Assembly: GCF_038502225.1 (NCBI RefSeq)
Contig: NC_091382.1
Span: 9,033,113-9,097,112 of the forward strand
Direction: 5' to 3'
Length of the DNA: 64,000 nucleotides
Origin: Cherax quadricarinatus
Lineage: Eukaryota; Arthropoda; Malacostraca; Decapoda; Parastacidae
Below the pieces are notes generated by a model. That model saw only the letters and a list, made by a program, of their open reading frames with translations, had not been told where the DNA came from and did not search any database. The translations under genes were made by a program, and so were the position numbers. Positions 43,316-53,766 of the stretch are shown piece after piece (position 1 is the first letter of the stretch; every line of letters starts with the position of its first letter).

Positions 43316-43761
43316 TATTTCTTATTTTTGGGGGGTCACTCTCTTCTTTGTGGGAAATGGTCGGTGTGTTAAAAAATAGTATTTTTTATTTCAAGTAAAC
43401 CATGCACAAAGTACACTGTCTTATTTTTGTTTTACTTTACTACAGTTAGTGATGGCTTCTTTGTTATCATCAACACTGAATAAATTTATCATGAGAAAGC
43501 TTGTGACAATAACAAGGGTATTTTTTGATCCTTTGGTTAGTTTTCATTCACTTGTAAGTGTATCTTTATGATTCCTGACATTTTTGGATAGTTTTCATTC
43601 ACTTGAGCTGATATTTTAGTAATATTATTGCTAGCAGCTGAATGTATAATTCCTGGAATATTTTTTATCTCTTACATTTTAATAAAAGATTAAGGACCAT
43701 TTAATTTTAAATTCCATATTGTAAAAATGTGACCTCAAGATAGATTTTTATGCATTATTAG
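43316..43761. other. Remaining intron before the last visible exon
   Basis: AT-rich, with a direct repeat of ggatagttttcattcacttg-type text (about 43535-43610). A block at 43330-43370 resembles the RTE 3' end (gtgggaaatggtcggtgtgt). No gene. Confidence 0.5.
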
Positions 43762-43869
43762 ATTATTAGAGAAACGTCGTGAGGCTCTGGCAGCTGTGGA
43801 GTTGATGCGAGAAACAGTGAGAAGAATAGTAGAGCAAGAAGAAGCACGGAAAGGTCTCGTCATACTCCA
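43762..43869 (+). CDS. DNAJC11: DNAJC11-like coding exon (last visible)
   Basis: 108 bp, from acceptor tgcattattag to donor gtaagt. A completes Arg, then LLEKRREALAAVELMRETVR and RIVEQEEARKGLVIL. This matches DNAJC11 [21 protein letters not shown] and MGLIIV. The acceptor has a weak pyrimidine tract. The alternative AG a few bases later would break phase. The following exon (expected to start with an AWYGKF-like segment) was not found to 64000, so the next intron may exceed 20 kb. Confidence 0.92.
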
Positions 43870-43904
43870 GTAAGTTCTATATTGATTTGGCTTCCTAACA
43901 CAAA

Positions 43905-44955
43905 ACACAAAAGGTAGTAGTGAACAGAGCAAAATCCAGCATCAGCGAGGTCAAAAGCTCAGTGCCCCAAGGCACTGTCCTGGCACCTCTGCTGTTTCCA
44001 TCCTCATAGCAGACATAGATAAAATCACCCATCACACTTTTGTATCATTTGCAGATGACACTAAAATAAGCATGAAAGTCACTACAGTAGAGGACACTGA
44101 AAAATTACAGGAAGACATAAGCAGGGTTTTCCAGTGGGCAGTGGAGAACAACATGACGTTCAGTGGTGATAAGTTACTGCTGCTTAGGTATGTATAGAAT
44201 GAAGAACTCAAGAGGAACACTATATACAAAACTCAAGAGGGTCACCAAATAGAGTGAATGGAACACACAAAAGACCTTGGAATAATTATGTCAGCTGACC
44301 TTTCTTTGAAAGATCATAACAAGACAAAGATCATGACACTCAGGAAGATAACGGGGTGGGTATTGAGAACTTTCGAAACGAGGTAAATAATGCTGATTGT
44401 GACACTCTTCAAATCGCTAGTGCTCCCTTATTTAGAATATTGCTCAGTGCTGACGGCCCCATTCAGAGCAGGAGAAATATCAGAGCTGGAACAAATACAG
44501 AAATCGTTTACGGCTCACATTAAGCCAGTAAATCACTTTAAATTACTGGGAATGCCTTTAAGTCTTGAACATGTACTCATTGGAGCAGAGGAGAGAGATG
44601 CATAATAATATGTACCTGGAAAGTACTTGAGGGCCTGGTCCCAATGGGAGGAAGTGTAATATAAATCCAGTGAGAAGCAGGGGTGTGGTGGGGACAATAA
44701 GGGAATGCTGTATCAACATTCAGGGTCCCAGACTATTTAACATCTTACCAGAAGGTATCAGAAACATGGCTGGAACAAGTATGGAAGTCTTCAAGAGGAA
44801 ACTAGACAGGTATGTTCACCAGGTTGATCAGGCAAGCACCAGACAAGCCTGGCCCATGGCCAGGCTCAGTAGTGAAATTCTCAAAACTCTTCAAATGTTC
44901 AAAGGTAACGGTTGTTTGGGGATTTCACAGGAAGTAAGGGTGTTTAGTATACAGT
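43905..44955 (+). mobile_element. LINE fragment (CR1/Jockey-like), degenerate
   Basis: A 5'-truncated copy entering at VVVNRAKSSISEVKSSVPQG (RT), then a degraded DDT region (tcatttgcagatgacact). Open pieces follow at 44390-44605 (LFKSLVLPYLEYCSVLTAPF) and 44670-44957 (IQGPRLFNILPEGIRNM). It is related to the minus-strand LINE at 54372-62945 (VVVNRVKSEEATVKSSVPQG). It starts only about 35 bp after the exon ending at 43869. Confidence 0.8.
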
Positions 44956-45548
44956 AATGGACCTTGATTTAAAAGACTCTTAATATTATGGGAAAAGTCC
45001 ACTGGTTAAATTGTACCTTTAATTCCATTAATTTTAATGTATATTACAGTATAGAAGTAAATTGTGTATACTACAGTAATATATTAAGCATATAGTAGAG
45101 TACTTTAGTAGTGCTTTCTATTGCTATTTTTTAACATTCCGATTTAATGGGCATTTAGACAATCCCCCACAAGTTTGTAATAAACTTTGTGATAACTAAG
45201 TGTATATACAGTAGGGCCACACTTACACGGCTGGTTAGGTTCCAGGCTACTGCCAGTAAGCGGACATCGCCGGAAAATGAAATGCCATTGGAAAGTGGAA
45301 TCCATATAAATGCCAGATAACAAGTTTACACTAACACACATTAAGATGGCAATAAAACTAGGCATTAAAAACAATAAAATGTAAAATACACACACTACAC
45401 CCATTACTTACCTTAAAATATTTGTAGTTTTAATGTAGGGTGAGAGGTGAGTAGTATTTATTTGTAGGAAGTCAGGTGTGGGAGGTATGGTAGCCAGCCA
45501 GGTCAGCCCACCCACCCTACCACACCCACACGTAATATACTATGACAT

Positions 45549-46620
45549 TTAACCCTTTTAGGGTCCAGAGGCCAAATTTCGAAGTGCACACCAGTGTCCA
45601 AGAATTTTCAAAACAATAATTTTGTTATTTTTTCTTTTGAAATGGTAGAGAATCTTTTTCTGAAGGTAATAAAACAAAAAGTACAAATTTTGATGGAAAA
45701 TTGACGAAATTATGATCTCGTGAATTTTGATGTGTCAGCGATATTTACGCATCGGCGATTTTACCAACTTTGACTCCCATTTTAGGCCAATTACCTTATT
45801 CCAGTCAACCAAATTCTTAGCTATTTCACAAGTACTACTTCTATCGATTGAGCACAAGAAATTACTAATTCAACTTTTTCAACTACAAAATAAAGTGATT
45901 ATAAATTGGTAATTTGGCCAATTTAGTGCAAAGTTCAGAATATTCCAATTTCAAAATAGGGTCCAGAATAAACAATGCAGGCATTCCTGGCACTAAACTA
46001 ACATTTCCTCTGTTCATTAATTATGTTTTCAGGCTTTACAAATGAATTCAATTTTGATTTTAATTCACATAATTAATTTTAATCAAACCAAAAAATAGAA
46101 GATTTACTGTCATGCAATATTGTAATAATTGTATAAATAATATCAGCACATTTGTGAACACATATTAGACCCACCACCTGGCGTGTATTAGACGTGTGAG
46201 GTCATTTGTTTACTCTTGAACATCGGCAAAAATTTAACATTTCCGCTACTTTGAGCTCAGTGTCAAGCCATTTTTCGTACTAAAACCAATCAAACTTATC
46301 TCTATTTCTGTAATATATCTTCCATTCTATCAAGTGAGACCAAGAAATCGCAAATACAACTATAAAAAACATGAAAAAACACTGCAAAGTCGCTGTTTTA
46401 ATTGAAAATTACGATCTCGTTTTTTTTCTCTCATGCACTGTGTGCTGCAGGATTTGTTATATGTGGTGCACACATACCACATAAATGTATTCTCTCATAT
46501 CTAGGCCCAAATTTACCACTCACAGCTTATCAGAGTGAGCTGAGCTCATACGCGTAGATCTACAGTTTGGACTCTCATCGTAAAGCCGTAGATCTATGGC
46601 ATGGACCCTGAAAGGGTTAA
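45549..46620. mobile_element. Complete TTAA MITE, 1072 bp
   Basis: TTAACCCTTTTAGGGTCCA at the left and TGGACCCTGAAAGGGTTAA at the right. It is the uninterrupted relative of 6752-11897 and more divergent from 22697-23456 and 30319-33105. The CCC terminus inside TTAA is the signature of piggyBac-superfamily elements. It contains no transposase frame. Confidence 0.9.
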
Positions 46621-46975
46621 AGTGCCCCAGAGTGACAAAATGAAATACAGTGTATTCATTAATTACCTTAAAATATTTGTAGTCTTAATGTAGGGTGAGA
46701 GGTGAGTAAATGAAGTAAAACGAATAAACAAGAGAGAGAAAACGAGTAAACGAGAGAGTAGAGAGACACGGATGATGTAAACAAATGGACGAATGCGTCT
46801 GGTTATGGTTGATACTCGTTCATCTACATCTAGCATCTCATATTTATGTTAATTTATTCTACTGTGGGGTGTATTTATCATGTTTATATGTTATGTAGCA
46901 TGTTTATTATATAATTTCGAGAAAATATCATAGATGGATTAATGAAAATGCTTATATTAACGTAATACAGTGGAC

Positions 46976-47949
46976 CCCCACCTTATGATATCAATCCATT
47001 CCTGAGAGATCATCGTAAGGCAAATTAATTTTCTCCATAAGAATAATGGAAATCAAATTAATCTGTGCAGGACACCCCAAAGTATGAAAAAAATATATTT
47101 ACCACACAAAATATTAATTTTAATACACACACATTGAAGAAGACATGCACAGATTACTACTGTACTAAGAATAGAATACATGACACTTACCTTTATTGAA
47201 GATCTGGTGGTGATTGATGGGATGGGAGGAGGGGAGTGTGTTGAAGTTATTGTTTAGAAGGGGAATCCCCTTCCATTAGGACTTGAGGTAGCAAGTCTTT
47301 TTCTGGGGTTACTTCCCTTCTTCTTTTAATGCCACTAGGACCAGCTTGAGAGTCACTGGACCTCTGTCGCACAACAAATCTCCATAGAGGTCTGTACCTC
47401 CCGTTCCTTTAAGATTTGCCTAAAATGGGCCACAACTTTGTCATTGTAATAGTCACATGCACGGCTTGCAATAGCTGTGTTAGGGTGATTTTCATCCATA
47501 AAGGTTTGCTCTTCAACTCACTCTGCACACGTTTCCTTAATCTTTGAAGTAGGCACAATGGATTCCAGAACTGGCATAGGCTTCTCAGGGTTAGCCCCAA
47601 ACCCTTCAAAATCTTTCTTAATTTCCATACTAATTCTCACCCTTTTTACCACAGGGTTGGCACTAGAAGCTTTCTTGGGGCCCATGGTTACTTATTTTGA
47701 AGTTACAAGCACAAAAAACACTGAGATAAGGTGAAATGTACCGAATGTATGCATGGATGTGACCACACTGGCTGGCTTGTAAACATTGGCACCCACGGGG
47801 CAGCTGAGGCCACACGTGGGAAGCGTCCCGGACGAATCACTTAAGGCGAGTTTTTTATCGTGAGACTAGGCAAATTTTTTTGCGTTCAAATGCTTTGTAC
47901 GGCGGATTTAACGTAACGCGATGCGTTTGTAAGACGGGGGTCCACTGTA
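46976..47949 (-). mobile_element. Tigger deletion derivative, 974 bp
   Basis: Ends CAGTGGACCCCCACCTTATG and CGGGGGTCCACTG inside TA. On the minus strand it encodes a decayed transposase tip (MGPKKASSANPVVKRVRIS at about 47685-47630) and tail pieces (DENHPNTAIASR, AHFRQILKE) with stops. The catalytic core is missing, as in 28645-29799. Its termini match the 207-bp MITEs at 22359 and 25611, suggesting those are shorter derivatives of the same lineage. Confidence 0.85.
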
Positions 47950-48007
47950 GTACGTGACATTTAATACGCCTCAGAGTGACTATTATTGTGTATTATTATT
48001 GTCATTA

Positions 48008-48222
48008 TTAACCCGTAAATGGTCCAAGCAGATCTACGTTCACATGTGTAGTGCTCCAAATGTAGATCTACGTTTTTTTTTTTTTTACATATTTTCAAAC
48101 AAAAAAATAGATCAAATTTTTTTACACAATTTCAAATGTAAAAAAAAAAAAGATCTACTTTTTCTACATACTTTCAAATGTTGAAAAAACGTATATATAC
48201 GTTTGGATCGTTTACGGGTTAA
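48008..48222. mobile_element. Short TTAA MITE, 215 bp
   Basis: TTAACCCGTAAATGGTCCAA at the left and the inverted GGATCGTTTACGGGTTAA at the right. The interior has several copies of an agatctac and tttcaaatgt theme with poly-A and poly-T runs. It has a TTAA duplication like the larger MITEs but distinct ends. Confidence 0.8.
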
Positions 48223-48340
48223 TATGACGTCCTCAAGATTAATAAGACACTTTTAGTGATTTTAAAGTGTACCTGCATGCCAGCACAGTGTGTAAGTTTA
48301 TTTAGGTACAATTACACACAAGTATAATTATCGGAGTACA

Positions 48341-48864
48341 TTTTTTTTTTTTTCAACAAGTCGGCTGTCTCCCACCGAGGCAGGGTGATCCAAAAAGAAA
48401 GAAAATCCCCAAAAAGAAAATACTTTCATCATCATTCAACACTTTCACCTCACTCAAACATAACCACTCTTTTTGCAGAGGTGCTCAGAATACAACAGTT
48501 TAGAAGCATATACGTATAAAGATACACAACATATCCCGCCAAACTGCTAATATCCCAAAACCCCTCCTTTAAAGTGCAGGCATTGTACTTCCCATTTCCA
48601 GGACTCGAGTCCGGCTATATAAAAATAACCGGTTTCCCTGAATCCCTTCACTAAATATTACCCTACTTACACTCCAACAGATCGTCAGGTCCCAAATACC
48701 ATTCGTCTCCATTCACTCCTATCGAACACGCTCATGCACGCCTGCTGGAAGTCCAAGCCCTTCGCCCACAAAACCTCCTTTACCCCCTCCCTCCAACCTT
48801 TTCGAGGACGACTCCTACCCCACCTTCCTTCCACTACAGATTTATACGCTCTCTGTGTCATTCT
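48341..48864 (-). mobile_element. RTE LINE 3' end, truncated
   Basis: Poly-T at 48341, the 3' UTR, and the last 60 or so codons (48685-48873: KSVVEGRWGRSRPRKGW, FQQACMSVFDRSEW, end at VFGT). It is cut at 48865 by the left end of another element (TACAGTACAACCTCTACTTG). It belongs to the same subfamily as 24231-28110 by its 3' UTR. Confidence 0.85.
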
Positions 48865-49169
48865 ACAGTACAACCTCTACTTGCGAGTTTAATCCGTTCC
48901 TTGACTTTGCTCGCCTCAGGATTTGCTCGTTTGCAGAGTCGATTTTACTCATTTAAATTAATTGAAATAGAATTAATCTGTTCCAGTGGAATTCTGTTCT
49001 TCAATACGTAATTTCCCTGACATCAACTCTATGGTTTATTTATCTATCACAATTCGTCTAATATGACAATAAACAATATAAATGACATAGAAACCTGATA
49101 TATACTCTAGAATGAATAAAATACATGTATGTCATTATGTGACAAGTGCAGGCAGCCATAAAGACGCAC
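48865..49169. mobile_element. Left end of a Tigger-like element
   Basis: TACAGTACAACCTCTACTTG followed by gcgagtttaatccgttcctt has the sense of a TA-flanked Tigger end. The text atttatctatcacaattcgt near 49040 also occurs at about 38190. No right end was identified. It may be lost in the adjoining satellite. Confidence 0.45.
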
Positions 49170-50550
49170 TCACTACAGTAGTGTAGCTACATACACTACA
49201 GTAGTGTAGCTACATACACTACAGTAGTGTAGCTACATACACTACAGTAGTGTAGCTACATACACTACAGTAGTGTAGCTACATACACTACAGTAGTGTA
49301 GCTACATACACTACAGTAGTGTAGCTACATACACTACAGTAGTGTAGCTACATACACTACAGTAGTGTAGCTACATACACTACAGTAGTGTAGCTACATA
49401 CACTACAGTAGTGTAGCTACATACACTACAGTAGTGTAGCTACATACACTACAGTAGTGTAGCTACATACACTACAGTAGTGTAGCTACATACACTACAG
49501 TAGTGTAGCTACATACACTACAGTAGTGTAGCTACATACACTACAGTAGTGTAGCTACATACACTACAGTAGTGTAGCTACATACACTGCAGTAGTGTAG
49601 CTACATACACTACAGTAGTGTAGCTACATACACTACAGTAGTGTAGCTACATACACTACAGTAGTGTAGCTACACACACTACAGTAGTGTAGCTACACAC
49701 ACTACAGTAGTGTAGCTACACACACTACAGTAGTGTAGCTACATACACTACAGTAGTGTAGCTACATACACTACAGTAGTGTAGCTACACACACTACAGT
49801 AGTGTAGCTACATACACTACAGTAGTGTAGCTACATACACTACAGTAGTGTAGCTACACACACTACAGTAGTGTAGCTACATACACTACAGTAGTGTAGC
49901 TACATACACTACAGTAGTGTAGCTACATACACTACAGTAGTGCAGCTACATACACTACAGTAGTGCAGCTACATACACTACAGTAGTGTAGCTACATACA
50001 CTACAGTAGTGTAGCTACATACACTACAGTAGTGCAGCTACACGCACTACAGTAGTGCAGCTACACGCACTACAGTAGTGTATGTAGCTGCACTACTGTA
50101 GTGTATGTAGCTGCACTACTGTATTGTATGTAGCTGCACTACTGTAGTGTATGTAGCTACACTACTGTATTGTATGTAGCTGCACTACTGTATTGTATGT
50201 AGCTGCACTACTGTAGTGTATGTAGCTACACTACTGTAGTGTATGTAGCTACACTACTGTAGTGTATGTAGCTACACTACTGTAGTGTATGTAGCTACAC
50301 TACTGTAGTGTATGTAGCTGCACTACTGTATTGTATGTAGCTGCACTACTGTATTGTATGTAGCTACACTACTGTAGTGTATGTAGCTACACTACTGTAG
50401 TGTATGTAGCTGCACTACTGTATTGTATGTAGCTGCACTACTGTATTGTATGTAGCTACACTACTCTAGTGTATGTAGCTACACTACTGTAGTGTATGTA
50501 GCTGCACTACTGTAGTGTATGTAGCTTCACTAGTGTGTGTAGCTACACTA
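49170..50550. repeat. 23-bp satellite arranged head to head
   Basis: About 39 forward copies of tacagtagtgtagctacata plus cac run from 49170 to about 50075, then about 20 copies of the exact reverse complement to about 50540. Each unit contains the palindromes CACTACAGTAGTG and GTAGCTAC. Variants (gcagctac, cacacac, tattg) are grouped in blocks, as expected for local amplification. The switch lies within cactacagtagtg at about 50069-50081. Confidence 0.95.
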
Positions 50551-50935
50551 CATCTTAACTATAATACATTCACTACATCTTAACTATAATACATTCACTA
50601 CATCTTATAATACATTCACTACATCTTAACTATAATACATTCACTACATCTTAACTATAATACATTCACTACATCATAACTATAATACATTCACTACATC
50701 TTACCTCTTATACATTCACTACATCTTAACTCTTATACATTCACTACATCTTATAATACATTCACTACATCTTATAATACATTCACTACATCTTATAATA
50801 CATTCACTACATCTTATAATACATTCACTACATCTTATAATACATTCACTACATCTTATAATACATTCACTACATCTTATAATACATTCACTACATCTTA
50901 CCTCTTATACATTCACTACATGGTATCTATAATAT
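50549..50935. repeat. Second satellite, 21- and 25-bp units
   Basis: About 17 units of cattcactacatcttataata (21 bp) or the longer form with cttaactataa (25 bp). It adjoins the 23-bp satellite directly and shares its cactac theme. Confidence 0.9.
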
Positions 50936-51928
50936 ATTCACAAAAATATTATGTTAGTTCTGATGTAACTATAAAGTTTATAGTTACTATGAACATGAAC
51001 GTGGTGGTGATATCTTTAGTTAATATTGTATTTCAGTTGTCACTGATCGAAACAAAATGAATATTAAAGATTAATTTTCTGGTTTGTGCGTCAAGGGCGG
51101 TGTAACACTTGAGATGCCCGGCGACGCTTATTAGCAAGATGTTTGCAACTTTATTTTGGAACGAATTAATGGAACGAAATCACCTTCCCTGAAAAGCGTA
51201 TGCTAAAGCATAATAACCGAGCTAAAACAGCTAAGGAAAATGGATGAGAATGGGTTGTTTGTTTTTTCAGTATTGTGCAGGCGGGAGGAAGACGAGGATT
51301 ATAAAATAGTGTTAAAAACTGTTGTTCCTCCTCTGAAAATTAAGTCTCTTCAGATGCGAGCAAAGATAGGAGGGATCGACACTTCCCTCCTTGAAGAAAT
51401 GTAACAGGAGGAACGACTCCGCCAGAAGGCCATGGAGAAGGAACGACTCCGCCAGAAGGCCCTCGAAGAGGAGCGGCTGAGGCAGGAGGCCGTGATTGAG
51501 GAGCGACGACTCCAGGCCCTAAGACTACTGCCGGAATTTTCCGACATGAGTATCAAGGGAGCGGTAACCGTTGAAATACCCGGTGATATATGTATTTAAA
51601 ACGTAACCAACTTCATCTGGGAAGCTATTAACGGTACCAAGTCACCTACCCTGAAAAAGGTGTACACAAGCATAATAACGGAAGTGCAGGAGATAAGAAA
51701 AATGACTGAGAACGGGTTGTTTGTATTCTCAGTCCTCTGCAGACGTGACGAAAATGAAGAATATAAAGTTTTGGTAAAAAAAGTGATCTCCCCTTTAAAA
51801 ATCAAGTGTCTACAACAGCGGACAAAGATAGGAGGGATTGACACTTCTCTGCTTGAAGAAATGTGGCAGAGGTCAGAAAAAGCAGTTCCACAGCTTCAGC
51901 AACAGACTGTGGAGCAGTAGCAGCTCCG

Positions 51929-53068
51929 GCAGCAGGCCGAGGATGAAGAACGTGTCCGGCAGCAGGCCGAGGATGAAGAGCGTGTCCGGCAGCAGGCCGA
52001 GGATGAAGAGCGTGTCCGGCAGCAGGCCGAGGATGAAGAGCGTGTCCGGCAGCAGGCCGAGGATGAAGAGCGTGTCCGGCAGCAGGCCGAGGATGAAGAG
52101 CGTGTCCGGCAGCAGGCCGAGGATGAAGAGCGTGTCCGGCAGCAGGCCGAGGATGAAGAGCGTGTCCGGCAGCAGGCCGAGGATGAAGAGCGTGTCCGGC
52201 AGCAGGCCGAGGATGAAGAGCGTGTCCGGCAGCAGGCCGAGGATGAAGAGCGTGTCCGGCAGCAGGCCGAGGATGAAGAGCGTGTCCGGCAGCAGGCCGA
52301 GGAGGAAGAGCGTGTCGTGTCGGCAGCAGGCCGAGGATGAAGAGCGGCTCCGGCAGCAGGCCGAGGATGAAGAGCGGCTCCGGCAGCAGGCCGAGGATGA
52401 AGAGCGTGTCCGGCAGCAGGCCGAGGATGAAGAGCGTGTCCGGCAGCAGGCCGAGGATGGAGAGCGTGTCCGGCAGCAGGCCGAGGATGGAGAGCGTGTC
52501 CGGCAGCAGGCCGAGGATGGAGAGCGTGTCCGGCAGCAGGCCGAGGATGAAGAGCGTGTCCGGCAGCAGGCCGAGGATGAAGAGCGTGTCCGGCAGCAGG
52601 CCGAGGATGAAGAGCGTGTCCGGCAGCAGGCCGAGGATGAAGAGCGTGTCCGGCAGCAGGCCGAGGATGAAGAGCGTGCCCGGCAGCAGGCCGAGGATGA
52701 AGAGCGGCTCCGGCAGCAGGCCGAGGATGAAGAGCGTGGGCCGCCGGCCGAGGATGCAGAGCGGGTCCGGCAGCAGGCCGAGGATGAAGAGCGTGCCCGG
52801 CAGCAGGCCGAGGATGAAGAGCGTGCCCGGCAGCAGGCCGAGGATGAAGAGCGTGCCCGGCAGCAGGCCGAGGATGAAGAGCGTGCCCGGCAGCAGGCCG
52901 AGGATGAAGAGCGTGCCCGGCAGCAGGCCGAGGATGAAGAGCGTGCCCGGCAGCAGGCCGAGGATGAAGAGCGTGCCCGGCAGCAGGCCGAGGATGAAGA
53001 GCGTGCCCGGCAGCAGGCCGAGGATGAAGAGCGTGCCCGGCAGCAGGCCGAGGATGAAGAGCGTGTCC
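51929..53068 (+). repeat. 30-bp coding-type tandem array, about 38 units
   Basis: The unit cggcagcaggccgaggatga is followed by agagcgtgtc. Because 30 is divisible by 3, all six frames can stay open. The frame consistent with both flanks reads RQQAEDEERV. Unit variants (gtgtc, ggctc, gtgcc, gatgg) are grouped in runs. The array is GC-rich against AT-rich surroundings. One unit is altered to gtgtcgtgtcgg (about 52310-52325) and one to gtgggccgccgg (about 52736). Confidence 0.95.
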
Positions 53069-53334
53069 GGCGGCAGCTGGCCGTGGAGGAGCAGCAGCTC
53101 CGGCAGCTGGCCGTGCAGGAATAGCTCCGGCTCCGGCAGCTGGCCGTGGAGGAGCAGCAGCTCCGGCAGCTGTCCATGGAATAGGAGCTCCGGCTCCGGC
53201 AGCTGGCCGTGGAGGAGGAACAGCTCCGGCAGCTGGCCGTGGAGGAGGAGCTCCGGGTCCAGCAGCTTGCCATGTAGGAGCAGCAGCTCCGGCAGCTGGC
53301 CCTGGAGGAGGAGCTCCGGCTCCGGCAGCTGGCC

Positions 53335-53766
53335 GTGGAGGAGGAGCGGCTCCGGCAGCTGGCCCTGGAGGAGGAGCTCCGGCTCCGGCAGCTGGCCATG
53401 GAGGAGGAGCGGCTAAGGCAGCTGGTCGTGGAGGAGGAGCTCCGGCTCCGGCAGCTGGCCGTGGAGGAGGAGCTCCGGCTCCGGCAGCTGGCCGTGGAGG
53501 AGGAACGTCTCCGACAGCTGGCCGTGGAGGAGGAGAAGCTCCGGCAGCTGGCCGTGGAGGAGGAGTTCCAGCTCCGGCAGCTGGCCGTAAAGGAGGAGCA
53601 GCTCAGGCAGCTGGCCCTGGAGGAGGAGCGTTGCCGACCAAAGTTCACAAATGCACTTACTCGCTTTTACCAAAAATATAAGTTCCTTCTTGTGGTTATG
53701 ATCACAATGTTTTTGGTTATGGCGGGATTATTTGCCTACCACATGTTCTTAAATTACAGAGAATAA
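53335..53766 (+). CDS. Clean C-terminal frame of the coiled-coil locus, 143 aa
   Basis: It is open from the last in-frame stop region to the natural stop. Residues 1-105 are LRQLAVEEE-type repeats of 9-11 residues that predict a continuous charged helix. Residues about 114-136 are a single hydrophobic segment preceded by basic residues (YQKYK), then HMFLNYRE. Topology is inferred as cytosolic N-terminus with a C-terminal anchor. This piece could be translated alone only if a local promoter and start existed, for which I see no evidence. Confidence 0.45.
   Translation: MEEERLRQLALEEELRLRQLAMEEERLRQLVVEEELRLRQLAVEEELRLRQLAVEEERLRQLAVEEEKLRQLAVEEEFQLRQLAVKEEQLRQLALEEERCRPKFTNALTRFYQKYKFLLVVMITMFLVMAGLFAYHMFLNYRE

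Larger units (their letters stand above)
45217..48340. mobile_element. Tigger-type element, right end lost, with three nested elements
   Basis: The left end TACAGTAGGGCCACACTTAC follows TA as at 6194. Its interior is interrupted by a TTAA MITE (45549-46620), a Tigger derivative (46976-47949) and a small TTAA MITE (48008-48222). After the last insert the text (cagcacagtgtgtaagttt) still follows the copy at about 13250-13275, then stops at an RTE tail at 48341. No right inverted end was found. Confidence 0.6.
51060..53766 (+). pseudogene. Unrecognised coiled-coil, tail-anchored protein gene with in-frame stops
   Basis: I do not recognise the family. In one frame a module of about 95 residues occurs twice (about 51090-51400 and 51550-51860): INGTKSPSLKSV / INGTKSPTLKKV, MDENGLFVFSVLCRRE / MTENGLFVFSVLCRRD and KIGGIDTSLLEEM in both. 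Each is followed by an E/R/Q-rich stretch. The second leads into about 38 RQQAEDEERV units, then LRQLAVEEE repeats. The C-terminus reads NALTRFYQKYKF followed by about 20 hydrophobic residues (LLVVMITMFLVMAGLFAY) and a short polar tail, a tail-anchor arrangement. Frame-disrupting features: stops near 51135, 51207, 51402, 51596, 51918, 53122, 53182 and 53273, and a 4-nt insertion near 52315. Only 53335-53766 (143 residues) is a clean terminal frame. Confidence 0.6.

Noticed and set aside
49170..50935. Possible CRISPR-like array
   Set aside because: Units are directly adjacent 23-bp and 21/25-bp repeats with no unique spacers, in a eukaryotic genome. They are satellites.
51838..53124. 428-residue frame reading SGSRPRMKSV repeats
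   Set aside because: It is the wrong frame of the same array over most of its length. It joins the meaningful RQQAEDEER frame only after the 4-nt shift at about 52315, and its upstream part conflicts with the conserved duplicated modules.
52337..53416. 359-residue frame of SRPRMKS-type repeats
   Set aside because: A shadow frame of the array and the following LRQLAVEEE repeats. It does not connect to either conserved end.
51873..53648. 591-residue open frame on the minus strand, rich in Ser, Cys and Arg
   Set aside because: It is antisense to the 30-bp array. Because the unit length is a multiple of three and has no stop in any frame, long antisense frames are expected. The repeat text (SSSACCRTR) has no support from flanking sequence.
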